A stretch of 64,000 nucleotides of DNA, taken from assembly GCF_001039275.2 (NCBI RefSeq), contig NZ_CP030117.1:1571501-1635500 (forward strand), given 5' to 3'. The translations under genes and the position numbers were made by a program. The DNA is from Brevibacillus brevis. Lineage in GTDB: Bacteria; Bacillota; Bacilli; Brevibacillales; Brevibacillaceae. The notes beneath the pieces were generated by a model, which was not told the origin of the DNA, made no database searches, and worked only from the letters and a program-made list of their open reading frames with translations. Below, in pieces: positions 62,258 through 64,000 of the stretch (position 1 is the first letter of the stretch; every line of letters starts with the position of its first letter).

Positions 62258-62548
62258 CTAAAATGCATGGCACCAGCATAAAGGATCATCTCCCCCACAA
62301 TGAGGGCAACAACCTCCTGTATAGCGAAGGCGAATTTGATCGGAATGTAGCACACCATAGTCGGTAATCGGTTCGACGCCCGGGATTGGTTCGTCTGGAA
62401 TCTCGCGCACTTTCATGTCCGACCACTTTCCGCTCCAGGAACATATACGGCACGTTAATCTCTCTGCTGTAGGGTGCAATGCATTCTCGATGACGATCAT
62501 ACATTCTTGACTGTTGGTATTACAAGTTGGACAATCGTGAAATTTCAT
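62258..62548 (-). CDS. Small zinc-ribbon-like protein
   Basis: The 96-residue protein has two cysteine pairs, CPTC near residue 6 and CRIC near 33, in a zinc-ribbon arrangement, and a second C-terminal set, CCPHCGG and CWC, near 80-94. The pairs suggest one or two structural zinc sites. Function is unknown. A GAGAGGTG site precedes the ATG. It follows lysR on the same strand by only 6 bp, so the two are likely cotranscribed. Confidence 0.7.
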   Translation of the reverse strand: MKFHDCPTCNTNSQECMIVIENALHPTAERLTCRICSWSGKWSDMKVREIPDEPIPGVEPITDYGVLHSDQIRLRYTGGCCPHCGGDDPLCWCHAF

Positions 62549-62554
62549 GATTCA

Positions 62555-63442
62555 TCACCTCTCAAGTTTGCAAACATCCCCAAAATAATCGAGAACAACG
62601 TCACGGAATTCTTGGGCAGCTCGCGAAATGTACCGACTCTTGTGCCATAATAAAGCGATTTCCCGTACCAATTCGTGATTTTCGACTGGAAGATACCTGA
62701 CTTGTTCGCGAGAATCTCTTGCTGTGCTTGGTATGAAGGCTATGCCAATTTCTGCTTCCACCAGATGAATCAGCCTTGCAGGTTCATCTCCCTCATACAC
62801 ATAGGTAGGTGTAAATCCAACCGACTTGCATATAGCGTCTACGAAATCGCGTGTACCGTATCCTCTCTTTACACCGACAAACGATTCATCCTTCAGCTCT
62901 GTCAAAGATACCATGCTCCGGTCTGCCAGTCGATGTCCCCTTGGAACCGCTACGAGAATAGGGTCAATGAAGACGATTTGACATTCAATGTCATCGTCTT
63001 GTAAAGGAGGGGAGGACAAGCAAAAATCGACCTCTCCTCTATGAAGAAGCGTAATCATTTCCTTTGTGGAGAGCATTTGTACATGGAATTGGATATCGGG
63101 CCGCTTTTTCCGAAACGCTCGAAGGATATTGGGCAGCGTGCTTGCAGTAGTCACCGCTAATTCAAGCGTGCCATGCTCCGGGTTGGACAAATCGCGAAGC
63201 TCCAGCTTCCCTTGTTCCAATTCAAACAAAGCTCTTTCCACCCGGCTGAGGAATTTGCTTCCGAACTCATTCAGTCGTAGCTTTCTCCCTGTACGATCAA
63301 AGAGAGGTACTCCCAGATCCTCCTCCAATCGTTGGATCGTTTTGCTTAGGGACGATTGGGTTACATGCAGACTTCGTGCAGCTTCGGTCATATGCTCCAT
63401 ACGAGCAACGGTAAGAAAGTATTGCAGTTGAAGAAGTTCCAT
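62555..63442 (-). CDS. LysR family transcriptional regulator
   Basis: The 295-residue LTTR starts MELLQLQYFLTVARMEHMTEAARSLHVTQSSLSKTIQRLEEDLG, the family helix-turn-helix, and ends in the ligand domain. ATG 63442 is chosen for its GGAGGAG site over the open frame to 63532. It is divergent from an MFS exporter gene, a common LysR/efflux pair; the ligand is unknown. Confidence 0.9.
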   Translation of the reverse strand: MELLQLQYFLTVARMEHMTEAARSLHVTQSSLSKTIQRLEEDLGVPLFDRTGRKLRLNEFGSKFLSRVERALFELEQGKLELRDLSNPEHGTLELAVTTASTLPNILRAFRKKRPDIQFHVQMLSTKEMITLLHRGEVDFCLSSPPLQDDDIECQIVFIDPILVAVPRGHRLADRSMVSLTELKDESFVGVKRGYGTRDFVDAICKSVGFTPTYVYEGDEPARLIHLVEAEIGIAFIPSTARDSREQVRYLPVENHELVREIALLWHKSRYISRAAQEFRDVVLDYFGDVCKLER

Positions 63443-63470
63443 TTCGCTCCTCCATTCATTCCTTTCAATC

Positions 63471-63491
63471 CATGAAATCATAACATGAAAT
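63471..63491. promoter_or_regulatory. Direct repeat in the LysR-MFS intergenic region
   Basis: CATGAAAT occurs at 63471-63478 and 63484-63491, 13 bp apart. It is a possible regulator site by position, with no further support. Confidence 0.3.
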
Positions 63492-63554
63492 GCGTTGGAG
63501 TAAATGTTTGGTTTCCAGTACGATATCATCAATACGCTTTAAGGAGGGCTGAAA

Positions 63555-64000
63555 ATGGGGGCTCACAACAGGTGGTTGATGATTTCCGTTGGACTAGGGA
63601 TATTGTTGAACCCATTAAATTCTTCGATGATTTCTGTTGCGATTGCAAGGCTGCAAAATGTGTACCGTCTTGACTTCACGGTTGTTTCGTGGATGATTTT
63701 CTCGTTCTACATTGCGAGTGCGATCGCTCAACCTGTCATGGGAAAGGCAAGTGATTTGTTCGGCCGCAAGAAGATATTTCTTACCGGACTTGTGGTATCT
63801 TTCGTAGCTTCCTTATTGGCTCCATTATCACCAAGCTTTGGGTGGCTCATTGTATTCCGAATTGTGCAATCGATCGGAACAAGCATGATGGTTGCGGTTG
63901 GAATGGCCATTGTACGAATTCATATTACGGAGAAACAAGCAACGGCGCTTTCCGTACTGTCCATATTCCTATCCGGAGCAGCAGCCATTGGACCTTTTAT
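63555..64000 (+). CDS. MFS exporter of the DHA2 type, truncated by the window end
   Basis: The start is an ATG with AAGGAGG eight bases upstream. The visible 148 residues hold about four or five helices: MISVGLGILLNPLNSSMISVAIARLQ, motif A as GKASDLFGRKKIFLTG, then SIGTSMMVAVG and an ALSVLSIFLSGAAAIGPF segment. This is typical of the 14-helix EmrB/QacA group. The gene continues beyond base 64000. It is divergent from lysR and probably controlled by it. Confidence 0.85.
   Translation, partial: MGAHNRWLMISVGLGILLNPLNSSMISVAIARLQNVYRLDFTVVSWMIFSFYIASAIAQPVMGKASDLFGRKKIFLTGLVVSFVASLLAPLSPSFGWLIVFRIVQSIGTSMMVAVGMAIVRIHITEKQATALSVLSIFLSGAAAIGPF

Noticed and set aside
1-64000. CRISPR arrays, tRNA or rRNA genes, insertion sequences, prophage genes
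   Set aside because: No regularly spaced repeats, cloverleaf-like segments, transposase or phage structural frames were seen on either strand.

Overview
The window is about 64 kb of mid-GC DNA with strong AGGAGG-type ribosome binding sites, GTG and TTG starts, T-box leaders and rho-independent terminators between almost every unit. The gene content (MurQ, T-box-controlled IleS and TrpS, lipoprotein signals, an AI-2E/YtvI-type membrane protein, DoxX/MarR and DUF1802 genes) points to a spore-forming Bacillota of the Paenibacillaceae, most probably Brevibacillus. The genus is an inference from gene content. I see no rRNA, tRNA, CRISPR array, prophage or insertion sequence; this is ordinary chromosome rich in transport and regulation.

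Layout. 1-4.7 kb: a peptide-importer ATPase, the MurNAc-6-phosphate etherase MurQ and a GlcD/GlcF-type flavin/Fe-S dehydrogenase, which may remove the D-lactate MurQ releases. 4.7-8.7 kb: a PucG-like glyoxylate aminotransferase, an AI-2E-family protein and a dicarboxylate/glutamate symporter. 9.0-12.6 kb: an NAD-salvage operon (NrtR-type Nudix regulator, PARG-like hydrolase, PnuC, NadR). 12.6-17.8 kb: DUF1802, quinone reductase, GNAT, then an Rrf2 regulator with an IDEAL-like protein, a thioredoxin-like protein and an MFS exporter. 17.9-27 kb: a vWA lipoprotein, T-box plus type 2 ileS, an oxidoreductase, a TetR/DUF2306 pair with a clear operator, and T-box plus trpS. 27-32.2 kb: LysR, two peptidases, an alpha/beta hydrolase and two unknown genes. 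32.2-37.7 kb: a sigma-54-dependent alcohol/aldehyde dehydrogenase operon and its activator. 37.7-48.6 kb: a serine hydrolase, a MarR/DoxX pair, a sugar ABC importer lacking its ATPase, an APH-family kinase, EamA, and a two-component system coupled to an SSS-type transporter. 48.6-56.5 kb: dppCBDF without a binding protein, divergent from three tandem amidohydrolase paralogues. 56.5-62.2 kb: a MacAB/FtsX-type ABC system with two ATPases. 62.2-64 kb: a zinc-ribbon protein, LysR and a truncated MFS exporter.

The most unusual items are non-coding. A roughly 200-bp hairpin repeat occurs twice (8702-8901 and 35225-35423), each time just after the terminator of an upstream gene. Its arms carry two compensatory base-pair changes between the copies, so the pairing itself appears to be maintained. 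A second, unrelated hairpin element with A/T-rich inverted ends lies at 14782-14950 and supplies the stop codon of the GNAT gene. Several regulator/operator pairs can be read directly (NrtR, Rrf2, TetR, MarR, sigma-54 activator), and five TTTAT motifs at 10-11 bp spacing precede the MacAB-type operon.
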